DNA of 64,000 bases, taken from Alicyclobacillus sp. Lineage in GTDB: Bacteria; Bacillota; Bacilli; Alicyclobacillales; Alicyclobacillaceae. Below, piece after piece: positions 36,390 to 46,258 of this stretch; within the stretch, counting starts at the first letter, position 1, and every line of letters begins with the position of its first letter. The translations under genes and the position numbers were made by a program. The notes beneath the pieces are model-generated. The model saw only the letters and a program-made list of their open reading frames with translations, had not been told where the DNA came from and did not search any database. The stretch spans positions 58,413-122,412 of the forward strand of contig JAIMBT010000010.1 in NCBI GenBank assembly GCA_023511295.1, read 5' to 3'.

Positions 36390-36842
36390 CTACTTTCCAA
36401 TCGTCAACGCGTCGGTAAACATTTGTTTTGCAGCGTCAAAGGCGGTTGCATCCGCGTCGTACGAGCGCGATGCCTCCATCATGTCGGTTAGTTCGGTCGT
36501 CAGGTCGACGTTCGGCAGTTCGACGTATCCGCCGACCGCGTCGGGATTCGATGGGTCATACTGCAACCGGAACGCCGACGGGTCTTGGACAATCGCCGCG
36601 ACCTGCACACCACCCGCGCCCGCGGTGAACGGAGTGCCCTGTGCCACCGCGCTGTTCAACGCGTCCGTAAAGGAGTTCAGCGGCACCGCCTGCAGAACCA
36701 CTTCCTCGCGGCGATAGGGCCCTCCCGCGGCCGTCCGCGTGGTATCTGCATTCGCGATGTTGTTCGAGATGACATCCATCCTCAGCCGTTGCGCAGCCAA
36801 GCCGGAAGCACTGATCGCAAGCGCTCCCCCTAAACCTGTCAT
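36390..36842 (-). CDS. flgC: Proximal rod protein FlgC
   Basis: Proximal rod subunit. ISASGLAAQRLRMDVISNNI with ANADTTRTAAGGPYRREEV and the C-terminal VDLTTELTDMMEASRSYDAD define FlgC. It has 150 residues. ATG 36842 is chosen over 36848 because GGAGG gives 9-base spacing. Follows flgB without a gap. Confidence 0.96.
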   Translation of the reverse strand: MTGLGGALAISASGLAAQRLRMDVISNNIANADTTRTAAGGPYRREEVVLQAVPLNSFTDALNSAVAQGTPFTAGAGGVQVAAIVQDPSAFRLQYDPSNPDAVGGYVELPNVDLTTELTDMMEASRSYDADATAFDAAKQMFTDALTIGK

Positions 36843-36847
36843 GTGCA

Positions 36848-37234
36848 TCAGCCTCCATTGATTGCCGTCTGCAGACGCGTCAAGCGCATGCTGACGTCTT
36901 CCGTCAACGCGTTGTAGCGGAGTTGGTTCTCCGCCAAGCTGACCATCTCGTCGTCCACGTTGACATTGTTGCCGTTGTTGTCGACACTGGTCGTCGCGTC
37001 CGTCGTCACCACGGGCTGCACGCCCAGCGCTGCCGACCAATTGGGTGCGGCCGTGCCGAACGCACCCGTACCGGTACCGAGCGCACTCGCCAGCAAGCTC
37101 TCAAATGCCACATCCGACCGTTTAAAACCCGGTGTATCCGCGTTGGCGATGTTGTTCGCGTACACCGTTTGCCGCAGGTTTGCCGCGTTCAGGGCGTTCT
37201 GCAGGATTTGAAACACGACCGAATCCGTGGCCAT
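36848..37234 (-). CDS. flgB: Proximal rod protein FlgB
   Basis: First gene of the flagellar operon and proximal rod subunit. ANNIANADTPGFKRSDVAFE near the N-terminus and EMVSLAENQLRYNALTEDVS near the C-terminus are typical. It has 128 residues. The Shine-Dalgarno site is AAAGGGGG. No convincing sigma-A or sigma-D promoter was found in the 88 bases between it and the upstream hslU terminator. Confidence 0.96.
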   Translation of the reverse strand: MATDSVVFQILQNALNAANLRQTVYANNIANADTPGFKRSDVAFESLLASALGTGTGAFGTAAPNWSAALGVQPVVTTDATTSVDNNGNNVNVDDEMVSLAENQLRYNALTEDVSMRLTRLQTAINGG

Positions 37235-37322
37235 ACCGCTCCCCCTTTGTGGACGCTCCGAGGTTGCCCATTTATTTCGTCATGCCCTGAGCAAATCCTG
37301 CATTGTTCGACATCGTTCCACG

Positions 37323-37358
37323 AAAAAACACAACCCGTGCGGGGATCTCCGCACGGGT
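37323..37358 (-). terminator. Intrinsic terminator after hslU
   Basis: ACCCGTGCGG (37333-37342) pairs with CCGCACGGGT (37349-37358). The minus-strand product ends in a U-rich tail (37323-37328). It lies 37 bases after hslU and separates the xerC-hslVU unit from the flagellar operon. Confidence 0.9.
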
Positions 37359-37395
37359 CCGAGACACTGGATATGGTCACCAGCCGTCTGCCGAT

Positions 37396-38778
37396 TCAAA
37401 GGATAAACTGACTCAAGTCCCGGTTTTGGACGATGGGCGCCAGTTTGCTGTCCACGTATTCGGGCGTAATCACGACCTCTTCGAGCCGCACATCGGGCGC
37501 CTCGAACGACAGGTCTTCCAAGACTTTCTCCACAAGCGTGTGCAAACGTCGCGCCCCGATGTCTTCGGTTTCTCGGTTCACCCATTCGGCCATCTCTGCG
37601 ATTCGTCGAATCGCTTCGTCGGTGAACCGGACCCGGACCCCCTCAGTCTCCAATAAGGCCGTGTATTGCTTGAGCAGCGCGTGTTCCGGTTCCTTGAGAA
37701 TCCGCTCGAAGTCCTCCGGCGTCAGGCTCGCGAGCTCGACACGAATGGGGAACCTGCCCTGGAGCTCCGGTATCAGGTCGGACGGCTTGGCGATATGAAA
37801 GGCCCCGGCTCCGATGAACAGCATGTGGTCCGTTTTCACAGGGCCGTGCTTGGTGACAACCGTCGAACCCTCGACAATTGGCAGGATGTCGCGTTGGACG
37901 CCTTCCCGGGAGACATCGCGCCCGTGTTGCTCGCGGTCCGCGATTTTGTCCATCTCGTCAATGAAGATGATGCCGTGGTTTTCCACCCGATACAGCGCCT
38001 CGGAGGTCACCGCGTCCATATCAATCAGCTTCTGTGCCTCGTCCTGCGTCAGCAGCGTCCGCGCCTCGCGGACGGTCATCTTACGCCGCTTCGTCTGCTT
38101 CGGCAACAAGTTGCCGAGCGCTTCCTGCAAATTCCCAAGGCTCTCGGCTCCGACACCGGGCAGAAAGCCCAGCGCTGCGGACGACTGCTGCTCCTCCACC
38201 TCTACTTCGACCATATGATCTTCCAATTCTCCCATCGCGAGCTGTTGCGCGATGCGGCGGCGTTCGGCTTTCACGGAGTCGGACACGTGGGGCGACGGGT
38301 CGGACCCGCCCCCGAACAGCATCTCCAACGGGTTCTTGGCGGCTTTGCGGGCATTGGGGTCTGGCACCAAGGCCTCGACGATACGCTCCTCCGCCCGTTG
38401 TTCGGCCTCGCGTTTGACCTTCTCCGTGAATTCACTGCGCACCATCCGGATGGCGGTCTCCACAAGGTCGCGGACCATCGACTCGACGTCGCGGCCGACG
38501 TAACCGACCTCCGTAAACTTGGTGGCTTCGACCTTGATGAACGGCGCTCCGACCAGCTTACTCAGTCGGCGCGCAATCTCCGTTTTTCCCACACCCGTCG
38601 GCCCAATCATCAGGATGTTTTTCGGAGTGACCTCCTCCTGTAGAGCGGGCGGCAGCTTTGATCTGCGCATCCGGTTGCGCAGCGCAATGGCCACCGCTCG
38701 CTTCGCCTCCTTTTGACCGACGATGTACTTGTCGAGCTCGGCAACAATCTCGCGTGGCGTCATATCGTCTCGACCCAT
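37396..38778 (-). CDS. hslU: ATP-dependent protease ATPase subunit HslU (ClpY)
   Basis: AAA+ unfoldase that feeds HslV. Walker A is [16 protein letters not shown], Walker [12 protein letters not shown], and the I-domain is rich in charged residues (VEVEVEEQQ). The C-terminus ends in DLSQFIL, the tail that docks into HslV. It has 460 residues. ATG 38778 is set by AAGGAG 8 bases upstream. The codY gene that follows in Bacillus is absent. Confidence 0.97.
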   Translation of the reverse strand: MGRDDMTPREIVAELDKYIVGQKEAKRAVAIALRNRMRRSKLPPALQEEVTPKNILMIGPTGVGKTEIARRLSKLVGAPFIKVEATKFTEVGYVGRDVESMVRDLVETAIRMVRSEFTEKVKREAEQRAEERIVEALVPDPNARKAAKNPLEMLFGGGSDPSPHVSDSVKAERRRIAQQLAMGELEDHMVEVEVEEQQSSAALGFLPGVGAESLGNLQEALGNLLPKQTKRRKMTVREARTLLTQDEAQKLIDMDAVTSEALYRVENHGIIFIDEMDKIADREQHGRDVSREGVQRDILPIVEGSTVVTKHGPVKTDHMLFIGAGAFHIAKPSDLIPELQGRFPIRVELASLTPEDFERILKEPEHALLKQYTALLETEGVRVRFTDEAIRRIAEMAEWVNRETEDIGARRLHTLVEKVLEDLSFEAPDVRLEEVVITPEYVDSKLAPIVQNRDLSQFIL

Positions 38779-38878
38779 TCCGCCATCTCCTTCCAACCCA
38801 CAAACGACCCTGGGATTGACGGGTTCCGTCCAAATCCGGACCAGGCATCAGACATTTTATCCAGGTTCTATCAATTCT

Positions 38879-39418
38879 CTACAACTGTTCGACGACGATG
38901 TGGTCGTTCGTGAACACGCAGATCTCGGACGCAATCTGCAGTGCCTGCCGGGCAATCTCACCCGCTGACAAGTCGGTGTTCCGCATCAGCGCACGCCCTG
39001 CCGCGAGTGCGTAGGCACCACCGGACCCGATGGCGCACACGCCGTCGTCGGGTTCGATAACCTCACCGCTGCCGGAGACGATGAGGAGCGTTTCGCGGTT
39101 CATGACCAGCAACATGGCTTCCAGCTTCTGCAACACCTTGTCAGATCGCCACTCTCGCGCCAGTTCGACGGCAGCCCGCGGCAGGTTTCCATGGAACTCA
39201 TCCAACCGCGCTTCAAATTTCTCAAACAGCGTGAACGCGTCGGCAACCGAACCTGCGAAACCCGCGACCACCTGTCCCTTATAGAGACGGCGCACCTTCT
39301 TCGCGGTTTGCTTCATAATCAGGCTGTTGCCGAGCGTGACCTGGCCGTCGCCGGCCATCGCCCCCTGTCCGTCCTTTCGCACCGCGAAGATCGTTGTCGC
39401 GTGCATCGACATCTCCAT
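38879..39418 (-). CDS. hslV: ATP-dependent protease peptidase subunit HslV (ClpQ)
   Basis: Proteasome-like peptidase that forms a double hexamer with HslU caps. [20 protein letters not shown] and [20 protein letters not shown] are diagnostic. The N-terminus reads M-E-M-S-M-H-A-T-T. In most HslV the catalytic Thr follows the initiator Met directly, but here extra residues precede the Thr pair, as in Bacillus ClpQ, which uses an N-terminal Ser. GAGGG sits 7 bases before the first ATG, yet the ATG at codon 3 would give an N-terminal Ser. It has 179 residues. Confidence 0.96.
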   Translation of the reverse strand: MEMSMHATTIFAVRKDGQGAMAGDGQVTLGNSLIMKQTAKKVRRLYKGQVVAGFAGSVADAFTLFEKFEARLDEFHGNLPRAAVELAREWRSDKVLQKLEAMLLVMNRETLLIVSGSGEVIEPDDGVCAIGSGGAYALAAGRALMRNTDLSAGEIARQALQIASEICVFTNDHIVVEQL

Positions 39419-39433
39419 TCCGTATCCCTCGCC

Positions 39434-40366
39434 TCATTCATCCTTCGCGCTGTCCGCCCGGATGGCCCGCGGATGCGCCGTTTGATACACCTGTACCAAG
39501 CGCTCTCGCGACGTATGCGTATAAACCTGCGTAGATGACAGACTGGCGTGGCCCAACAACTCCTGCACGACGCGCAGGTCGGCCCCTCCATCCAGCAGAT
39601 GCGTGGCAAAGCTGTGCCGCAGGGCGTGTGGACTCACGCGGCGAAGGTGGGCCACTTCGGCGATGCGCCGATCTAAGATCCGGCGTACGCTTCGGTCCGT
39701 GAGCCGGCCGCCGCGGTGGTTGAGAAAAAGCGGGTCCGCCGGTTGAAGTGGCGGGCGCCGCGACAGGTAATCTCGCAGCGCGGCGGCAGCGCAGGTGCCG
39801 AACAGCACATACCGTTCCTTGGCCCCCTTGCCGAGGACCAAGGCCATCCCTTCCGTCAAGTTGACGTCGCCCACATTGAGCGCTACGCATTCCGAGACCC
39901 GCACGCCCGTCGCATAAATGAACTCCAACAACGCTCGGTCCCGCAGCAGCAACGGGTCCGAACCGTTTATCGAATTGAGCAGACCGCCGATTTCTTCCTG
40001 AAAATAGAAAGATGGGACTTTGCGCGGCAGCTTCGGAAGGGAGACCAGCGCCGCAGGGTTGCCCTCGACCCGGCCCTCGCGCATGAGATAGCGAAAGAAC
40101 GACCGGTAACACGATAAGCGGCGCGCGAGCGTGGTCTTCGCCATCCCGCGCCGGACCTCGCCCGCCACGAACGCGCGAAGGTGGTGGACCGTGACGGAGC
40201 GCGCATCCGCCACACCTCGCTGCTTCAAGAAGTCGGCGAGCGCCCGCAGGTCGGTGGCGTACGCCGACATGGTATGGTTGGAACCGCCGCGACCCGCGTA
40301 TCGATCCACGAGAAACGCGCGCATATCTTCCTCAAGTTGCGTGTGCGGCGCTTCCTCTCGCGTCAT
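39434..40366 (-). CDS. xerC: Tyrosine recombinase XerC (CodV)
   Basis: Site-specific recombinase that resolves chromosome dimers at dif. The catalytic set is complete: Arg156 (ATGVRVSE), Lys180/183 region (GKGAKER), His247 and Arg250 ([12 protein letters not shown]), His273 ([11 protein letters not shown]) and Tyr282 (VYTH). The N-terminal SAM-like domain is normal. It has 310 residues. It overlaps the trmFO stop as ATGA and lies in the conserved trmFO-xerC-hslV-hslU order. Confidence 0.96.
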   Translation of the reverse strand: MTREEAPHTQLEEDMRAFLVDRYAGRGGSNHTMSAYATDLRALADFLKQRGVADARSVTVHHLRAFVAGEVRRGMAKTTLARRLSCYRSFFRYLMREGRVEGNPAALVSLPKLPRKVPSFYFQEEIGGLLNSINGSDPLLLRDRALLEFIYATGVRVSECVALNVGDVNLTEGMALVLGKGAKERYVLFGTCAAAALRDYLSRRPPLQPADPLFLNHRGGRLTDRSVRRILDRRIAEVAHLRRVSPHALRHSFATHLLDGGADLRVVQELLGHASLSSTQVYTHTSRERLVQVYQTAHPRAIRADSAKDE

Positions 40367-41676
40367 ATCCCAACCTCCGTTTGAAAGCGGGCGAGATCGG
40401 CCAGAGCGCGTTCCGCATATCGCTCTGCGCGCTCTCTTTTGTCACGTATACGCTCCTCGATGGGTGGGAACAACCCAAAGGTGGCATTCATCGGCTGAAA
40501 ATTGTCCGGCGCCGCGTGGGTGATGTAATACGCCAAACTTCCAATGGCCGTGGTCCTCGGGAACATGACGGGCGCCGCTCCGCGCGCCAACCGGGCTGCG
40601 TTGATGCCGGCAGCCAACCCCGCAGCGGCCGATTCCACATACCCTTCGACCCCGGTGATCTGTCCTGCGAACAGCAAGGTTGGGCGCCGCCTTGCTTGAT
40701 AGGTCGGGAGAAGCGCTGTCGGACTGTTGATGAACGTATTGCGGTGCATCACACCGTAACGCACAAACTCTGCCCGTTCCAATCCCGGAATCATCTGGAA
40801 CACACGACGCTGTTCGCCCCACTTCAGGTGCGTCTGGAACCCGACCAGGTTGAACAGCGTGGCCGCTGCATTGTCCTGCCGCAACTGGACAACAGCGAAC
40901 GGGCGGCGGCCTGTCCGCGGGTCCACCAAACCTACGGGTTTCATCGGCCCAAAGAGGAGCGTCTGCCGTCCGCGCTTGGCCATCACTTCAACCGGCATGC
41001 ATCCCTCGAAGTACCGCTCTTCTTCAAAGTCGTGAAGAGGAGCCGTCTCCGCAGAGACCAACGCCTCGTAGAACGCAGAGAATTCATCTTCGGTCATGGG
41101 GCAGTTCAAATACGCGGCTTCCCCTTTTCCGTACCGAGATGCATAATAAACTTTCTCCATGTCGACCGATTCCTTGGTGACAATCGGCGCCGCCGCGTCG
41201 TAAAAGAACAAATAGTCCTCGCCGATGAACCGGCGGATGGCGGCGGACAGCTCCGGCGACGTCAACGGACCGGTCGCGATGACGACGACACCGTCCTCCG
41301 GGATGTCCGAACGTTCCTCACGGACAACCGTCACCAACGGATGTTGTTCCAGCGCAGCCGTGACCGCCTGGGAAAACCCCTCCCGGTCGACGGCAAGAGC
41401 ACCGCCCGCCGGAACAGCATGTTCATCAGCCGCTCGAAGGATAAGGGAGTCCAAACGGCGCATCTCTTCCTTTAAAAGACCGACCGCATTGGTAATCGCG
41501 TTGGCCCGCAGCGAATTCGTACACACCAGCTCGGCAAATCCGCTGGTATGATGGGCCGGTGTTTGCCGTACTGGGCGCATCTCGTACAGGCGTACGCGAA
41601 CACCGTGGGATGCGACTTGCCACGCGGCTTCAGAACCGGCGAGCCCAGCGCCGATCACGGTGACCTCCAACCCCAT
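40363..41676 (-). CDS. trmFO: Methylenetetrahydrofolate-tRNA-(uracil-5-)-methyltransferase TrmFO
   Basis: Flavoprotein that makes m5U54 in tRNA using methylene-tetrahydrofolate. The FAD-binding motif is [13 protein letters not shown], followed by [20 protein letters not shown] and the family-specific [26 protein letters not shown] and [20 protein letters not shown]. It has about 437 residues. ATG 41676 is used, but GTG 41685 or TTG 41670 are possible because GGAGGTG lies on the ATG. Confidence 0.96.
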   Translation of the reverse strand: MGLEVTVIGAGLAGSEAAWQVASHGVRVRLYEMRPVRQTPAHHTSGFAELVCTNSLRANAITNAVGLLKEEMRRLDSLILRAADEHAVPAGGALAVDREGFSQAVTAALEQHPLVTVVREERSDIPEDGVVVIATGPLTSPELSAAIRRFIGEDYLFFYDAAAPIVTKESVDMEKVYYASRYGKGEAAYLNCPMTEDEFSAFYEALVSAETAPLHDFEEERYFEGCMPVEVMAKRGRQTLLFGPMKPVGLVDPRTGRRPFAVVQLRQDNAAATLFNLVGFQTHLKWGEQRRVFQMIPGLERAEFVRYGVMHRNTFINSPTALLPTYQARRRPTLLFAGQITGVEGYVESAAAGLAAGINAARLARGAAPVMFPRTTAIGSLAYYITHAAPDNFQPMNATFGLFPPIEERIRDKRERAERYAERALADLARFQTEVGI

Positions 41677-41721
41677 CACCTCCACGTGCGACGCGCCGAG
41701 CGCGCCGATGGTTCATGACCC

Positions 41722-43923
41722 TTACGACGACTTCGCGGATTTCCGCACCGCGCGGGACGGCCCGTCGCCCGGCGCACGCTGCGCTGCGGAACCAGCACCG
41801 CTGCGTTTTCGGCGATCCGATGACGCGCGCGACGCCTCCCGCTTGGCGCCGCTCGCGACGACCCCGCCGTGCGCGGCCTCGTTGCTGCAGATCACCTTCA
41901 CTTCGCCACGCGTACGCTTCTCCACCATGGGGTGCCCACACTCGGGACAAAGGCTCCCGGTTGGCCGGTTCCACAAGACATACTCACAATCCGGATACCC
42001 GCTGCATCCGTAGAAGGTCTTGCGTTTCCCTTTCCGCTCCACCAAGGCCTTGCCGCACTGGGGACAGGCGACACCCACATCCTTGACAATCGGCTTGGTG
42101 TTTCGGCACTCCGGGAATCCAGGGCAAGCCAGAAACTTCCCGTAGCGGCCGTGTTTGTAGACCATCATTCGGCCGCACTTCTCGCACTGGACGTCCGAAA
42201 CTTCGTCTTCGATGTGCACATGTTCCAGCGTTTTCTCCGCGCGTTCGAGGTCTTGTTCGAGTTGCCGGTAGAACGCATCGAGGAGTTGAATCGAATCGAC
42301 CCGACCTTCTTCCACCAGGTCCAATTCCTGCTCCATGTGGGCCGTGAAGTCGACGTCAATCAGCTGCGGAAAGTTATTCACGAGCAAGTCCACGACGATT
42401 TCACCGAGCTCCGTCGGCATGAACCGCCGTTGGTCCAGGACCACGTATCCGCGTTTGAGGATGGTTTCAATGGTCGGCGCATACGTACTGGGACGTCCAA
42501 TCCCGCGCTCCTCCATCTCCTTCACCAGAGACGATTCGGAGAACCTCGGCGGCGGCTGTGTGAAGTGTTGTTCCGGGGTGAGTGCCGGCTGCGGCAGTTC
42601 CTGCGATGCCGTAAGCGGCGGCAGGAGGCGCCGCTCGTCGTCCTCATCCGCGTCGTCCTTGCCTTCGGTATACACCGCCATGAAGCCCTGGAATTTCACG
42701 ATCGATCCGTTCGCTCGAAACCACGCACGTCCGGCCGTGATGTCAACGGTGGTCGTGTCGAGTACGGCGGCACTCATCTGACTCGCCAGGAAGCGTTCCC
42801 AAATGAGTTTGTACAACCGATACTGGTCCTTCGACAGGTGCGCCTTCAGCTGCTCAGGATCTCGACGGACGGACGTCGGCCGAATACATTCGTGTGCGTC
42901 TTGGGCGTTGCCCTTCGTCGGGTACGTCCGTGGCGTGGACGGTACGTACTGCGTCCCGTATCGGTTCGAGATGACGTCCCGCGCCTCGGCCTGCGCAATC
43001 TCCGAAACGCGCGTCGAGTCCGTGCGCATGTAGGTGATTAAGCCAACGGTCCCTTCGTCCGGGAGGTCCAGTCCTTCGTACAGCTGTTGCGCGATGGCCA
43101 TCGTTCGGTACGCGCGAAATCCAAGCTTTCTCGCTGCCTCTTGTTGCAAACTGCTGGTGATGAACGGCGGGCTCGGGTTGCGCCGACGCTCGCTGCGCTT
43201 GATCTCTCGAACGCGAAACACTTCGCCGCTCACGTGCTCCAACAGTTGCTCGGCGTCCGCGCGGGACGGAAGTGGCGTCTTCTCGCCATCATACCCGGTA
43301 AAGCGTGCCTGGAATCGCCCTTCCGGCAGTTGAAAGGCCGCATCGACCGTCCAGTATTCCTCCGGCTGAAACGCTCGTATCTCCCGCTCCCGGTCGACAA
43401 TCAGGCGAACGGCCACAGATTGCACGCGTCCCGCCGACAGCCCCTTCTTGACCTTGCGCCACAAGAGGGGGCTCAGCCGGTACCCAACCAATCTATCGAG
43501 AATCCGGCGCGTCTGTTGCGCCATGATGAGATCCATATCCATTGCGCGCGGGTGCTGAAACGCATCCTTCACGGCATCCTTGGTGATTTCATGAAACTCC
43601 ACGCGGCACGGTAGAGACGGGTCCAAGTCCAGGATATTGGCCAAATGCCAGGCAATCGCTTCGCCTTCGCGGTCCGGGTCGGCCGCCAGAAACACCCGTT
43701 TGACTTTCTTCCCGGCCTCCCGGAGTTCCTTGATGACGTCCCCTTTGCCGCGAATGGTGATGTAGTGCGGTGTGAAGTCGTGCTCCACATCGACACCGAG
43801 CTGGCTCTTCGGCAAATCCCGCACGTGTCCCATGGAAGCCTTAACCGTATATCGCTTGCCTAGGTATTTCCCAATCGTTTTGGCTTTCGCAGGCGATTCC
43901 ACGATGACCAAGTAATCCGCCAA
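41722..43923 (-). CDS. topA: DNA topoisomerase I
   Basis: Relaxes negative supercoils. The TOPRIM domain starts at YLVIVESPAKAKTIGKYLG with DPDREGEAIAWHLA. The catalytic Tyr is in ITYMRTDSTRVS. Three C-terminal zinc ribbons are seen (CEKC/CPGFPEC, CPQC/CSGYPDC, CPEC/C). It has 733 residues. The TTG at 43923 is chosen: AAGGAGG lies 7 bases upstream, and the next residues align with the Bacillus start. The frame is open about 30 codons further upstream. Confidence 0.97.
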   Translation of the reverse strand: MADYLVIVESPAKAKTIGKYLGKRYTVKASMGHVRDLPKSQLGVDVEHDFTPHYITIRGKGDVIKELREAGKKVKRVFLAADPDREGEAIAWHLANILDLDPSLPCRVEFHEITKDAVKDAFQHPRAMDMDLIMAQQTRRILDRLVGYRLSPLLWRKVKKGLSAGRVQSVAVRLIVDREREIRAFQPEEYWTVDAAFQLPEGRFQARFTGYDGEKTPLPSRADAEQLLEHVSGEVFRVREIKRSERRRNPSPPFITSSLQQEAARKLGFRAYRTMAIAQQLYEGLDLPDEGTVGLITYMRTDSTRVSEIAQAEARDVISNRYGTQYVPSTPRTYPTKGNAQDAHECIRPTSVRRDPEQLKAHLSKDQYRLYKLIWERFLASQMSAAVLDTTTVDITAGRAWFRANGSIVKFQGFMAVYTEGKDDADEDDERRLLPPLTASQELPQPALTPEQHFTQPPPRFSESSLVKEMEERGIGRPSTYAPTIETILKRGYVVLDQRRFMPTELGEIVVDLLVNNFPQLIDVDFTAHMEQELDLVEEGRVDSIQLLDAFYRQLEQDLERAEKTLEHVHIEDEVSDVQCEKCGRMMVYKHGRYGKFLACPGFPECRNTKPIVKDVGVACPQCGKALVERKGKRKTFYGCSGYPDCEYVLWNRPTGSLCPECGHPMVEKRTRGEVKVICSNEAAHGGVVASGAKREASRASSDRRKRSGAGSAAQRAPGDGPSRAVRKSAKSS

Positions 43924-44069
43924 GTGATGTCCTCCTTCACCGCGCGCGCCCAAAGCCTGCCGGGGCCGCTGGCACTGGGATGCGGAAGCCGACGGTTCGG
44001 CTGCAACTACCAAGTGTCCCTCATCTTATCATCCAAATTCTTTCCGTGACAAATTCGGTCGCCAAACGG

Positions 44070-45209
44070 TCACACCTTCCGCCGGTACAGACCGCCCGGC
44101 ACGCGCACAATCCATCCGGCCAGTTCGAGTTCGAGCAACCCCGCGAAAACGAAACTCGGCGGCACGTTCAACGCCTTGGTGAGCGCCCCCGCGTCTGTCG
44201 GTTGCGCCAACAGGTCGTACAGGTCCGCCCACCGCTCGGGTGGCCTGCGCCCGGCAGGCCGCGAGGCGGGCGCGGAGAGCCCTCGCTCCGCCAGAAAGTC
44301 GGAGGGGTCAAGCAGGGGCGACGCGCCCTCGTACAGTAACCGGTTCGACCCGCGAAAGTGGGTGGACGTAATGGGCCCAGGGACCGCGTACACATCTCGC
44401 CCCAGCGAAAGCGCTTGCTCCACAGTGACCAAGGCCCCACTGCGGTCTCCTGCTTGAACGACCACCACGGCACTGGCGAGTGCAGCAATGAGGCGGTTGC
44501 GTTCCGGAAAGCGATGACGGTCAACGGGTGTCCCTGGTGCGTACTCGCTCCAGACGGCCCCGTGCTGGCAAATCTCGTCATACAGACGCTTGTGGTTCAC
44601 AGGATAGCAGAGATCAACGCCGCATGCCAACACGCAAGACGTTTGACCGCCGACGCTGAGAACGGCTGTGTGAACCGCCTCATCGACACCCACCGCCAGC
44701 CCCGACACGACATGGACACCTGCAGACCCGAAAGCCTCACCAATCCACCTGGCGGCCTCCAGCGCGTACGGCGACGCTCGGCGGGTCCCCACCACGCTGA
44801 CGATTCGCCGACGGTCTGTGGTCCCGGCGAATGGTTCGATGTCCCCTTTGCCGAACAACACCATCGGCGGTTCCTCCAAGTCGTGAAGTTGGAGGGGGTA
44901 CGACACCTCCCCGCGCACGACGCAGTGAATGCCCCGCTGTTGCAACGCCTCCTCGACGGCCTCCGGCTGCGTCCACCGACCCCGCCAATCGCGGAGCCGC
45001 TCGATGGACGCATCTCGCATTCGGCTTGCAGCCCGCCATGCCGCCTCATCGGCTTCCCACGCCGCTTGCGCACTGCCCATGGCGCGCACCAAGCGGCGAA
45101 CCGACGCCGGCTCCAGGCCCGGACATGCGGCGAGTGCGATGGCGGCCGCGCGCTCTCCATCCTGCATCCGTCCCACCCCCACTCCAGTCTGACGGACGCC
45201 GCCCGCAAG
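44070..45209 (-). CDS. dprA: DNA-processing protein DprA (Smf)
   Basis: Binds incoming ssDNA in natural transformation and loads RecA. The Rossmann-like core has VGTRRASPYALEAARWIGEA, SGLAVGVDEAVHTAVL, FPERNRLIAALASAVVVVQA and GSNRLLYEGASPLLD; the C-terminal winged helix ends in GGLYRRKV. Two starts are possible: TTG 45209, with AGGAGG 9 bases upstream, and ATG 45167, with a weaker G-rich site. The first gives 379 residues. It sits between topA and sucD, as in Bacillus. Confidence 0.93.
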   Translation of the reverse strand, partial: LAGGVRQTGVGVGRMQDGERAAAIALAACPGLEPASVRRLVRAMGSAQAAWEADEAAWRAASRMRDASIERLRDWRGRWTQPEAVEEALQQRGIHCVVRGEVSYPLQLHDLEEPPMVLFGKGDIEPFAGTTDRRRIVSVVGTRRASPYALEAARWIGEAFGSAGVHVVSGLAVGVDEAVHTAVLSVGGQTSCVLACGVDLCYPVNHKRLYDEICQHGAVWSEYAPGTPVDRHRFPERNRLIAALASAVVVVQAGDRSGALVTVEQALSLGRDVYAVPGPITSTHFRGSNRLLYEGASPLLDPSDFLAERGLSAPASRPAGRRPPERWADLYDLLAQPTDAGALTKALNVPPSFVFAGLLELELAGWIVRVPGGLYRRKV

Positions 45210-45273
45210 ATCGATAACCTCCTGTGAAGAAAGCAAGCGGATGGTAGGTCTCCCGCAGCGGCCACATGCGCGA

Positions 45274-45306
45274 AGCCCCCGCCGGCTGCGCACCGGTTCG
45301 GGGGCT
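45274..45306 (-). terminator. G+C-rich hairpin after sucD, possible terminator
   Basis: AGCCCCCG (45274-45281) pairs with CGGGGGCT (45299-45306), with an inner CCGG pair in the loop. It lies 37 bases after the sucD stop. The U tract is poor (UUCGCGC), so termination may be weak and read-through into dprA likely. Confidence 0.5.
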
Positions 45307-45342
45307 CCATGGAAAACACGCTCGACGCGGGGCTTCAGACAC

Positions 45343-46245
45343 TCAGCGAACCTTGCACTTTTCGAGCAGCCCCCGCTCCTCCAACACGGCCTGCATCGTC
45401 GCGCCCATCTCGGAAGGCGTCGGCGCGATGCGAATCCCGCACGCTTCCATCGTACGGATCTTCGACTCCGCCGTCCCGCTGCCGCCCGAAACGATGGCTC
45501 CGGCGTGACCCATGCGGCGTCCCGGAGGTGCCGTGGCACCGGCGATAAATCCTGTGACCGGCTTGGTCATGTTGGCGCGAATCCACTCTGCAGCCTGTTC
45601 CTCCGCGTTGCCGCCAATCTCGCCAATCATGATGACCGCCTCGGTGTCCGGGTCTTCATTGAACATCTTGAGGACGTCGATGAAGTTCGTGCCGTTGACG
45701 GGGTCACCGCCAATTCCGACAGCCGTCGACTGTCCGATGTTGCGCACCGTCAACTGGTACACGGCTTCGTACGTGAGCGTTCCGCTTCGAGAGACCACAC
45801 CGACGCGACCCGGGGTGTGAATGTAGCCTGGCATGATCCCGATTTTGCACTCGCCGGGGGTGATGACCCCTGGGCAGTTCGGTCCAATCAAACGGGTCTT
45901 GCGGCCCTCCATGAACCGCTTGACCTTGACCATGTCAAGAACCGGAATGCCTTCCGTGATGCAGATGACAAGGTCCAGGTCGGCGTCGACCGCTTCCATG
46001 ATAGCGTCCGCCGCAAACGGCGCCGGGACGTAGATCACCGAAGCGTTCGCCCCGGTTTCGCGGACGGCCTGTTCCACGGTGTTGAACACGGGCAGGCCTT
46101 CGAAGGTCGTACCGCCTTTTCCTGGCGCGGTACCGCCGACCACGTTGGTGCCGTACTCCATCGCCTGTTTCGTATGGAACGCCCCAGCGGAACCTGTGAT
46201 GCCCTGGGTGATGACGCGCGTATTCCGATTCACAAGGATGCTCAT
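45343..46245 (-). CDS. sucD: Succinate-CoA ligase, alpha subunit
   Basis: TCA-cycle enzyme that makes succinate and ATP from succinyl-CoA. The CoA-binding N-terminus ([20 protein letters not shown]), [20 protein letters not shown] and the phospho-histidine loop [15 protein letters not shown] are present. It has 300 residues. GAGGAGG precedes ATG 46245, 13 bases after sucC. Confidence 0.98.
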   Translation of the reverse strand: MSILVNRNTRVITQGITGSAGAFHTKQAMEYGTNVVGGTAPGKGGTTFEGLPVFNTVEQAVRETGANASVIYVPAPFAADAIMEAVDADLDLVICITEGIPVLDMVKVKRFMEGRKTRLIGPNCPGVITPGECKIGIMPGYIHTPGRVGVVSRSGTLTYEAVYQLTVRNIGQSTAVGIGGDPVNGTNFIDVLKMFNEDPDTEAVIMIGEIGGNAEEQAAEWIRANMTKPVTGFIAGATAPPGRRMGHAGAIVSGGSGTAESKIRTMEACGIRIAPTPSEMGATMQAVLEERGLLEKCKVR

Positions 46246-46258
46246 GCGCTAGCCCTCC

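Noticed and set aside
37235..37322. Sigma-D or sigma-A promoter for flgB
   Set aside because: No hexamer pair with acceptable spacing was found; a promoter probably exists but cannot be supported from the sequence alone.
38779..38878. Internal promoter between hslV and hslU (TTGTAG ... TAAAAT)
   Set aside because: The spacer is 19 bases and the -35 is poor; the genes are co-directional and need no promoter there.
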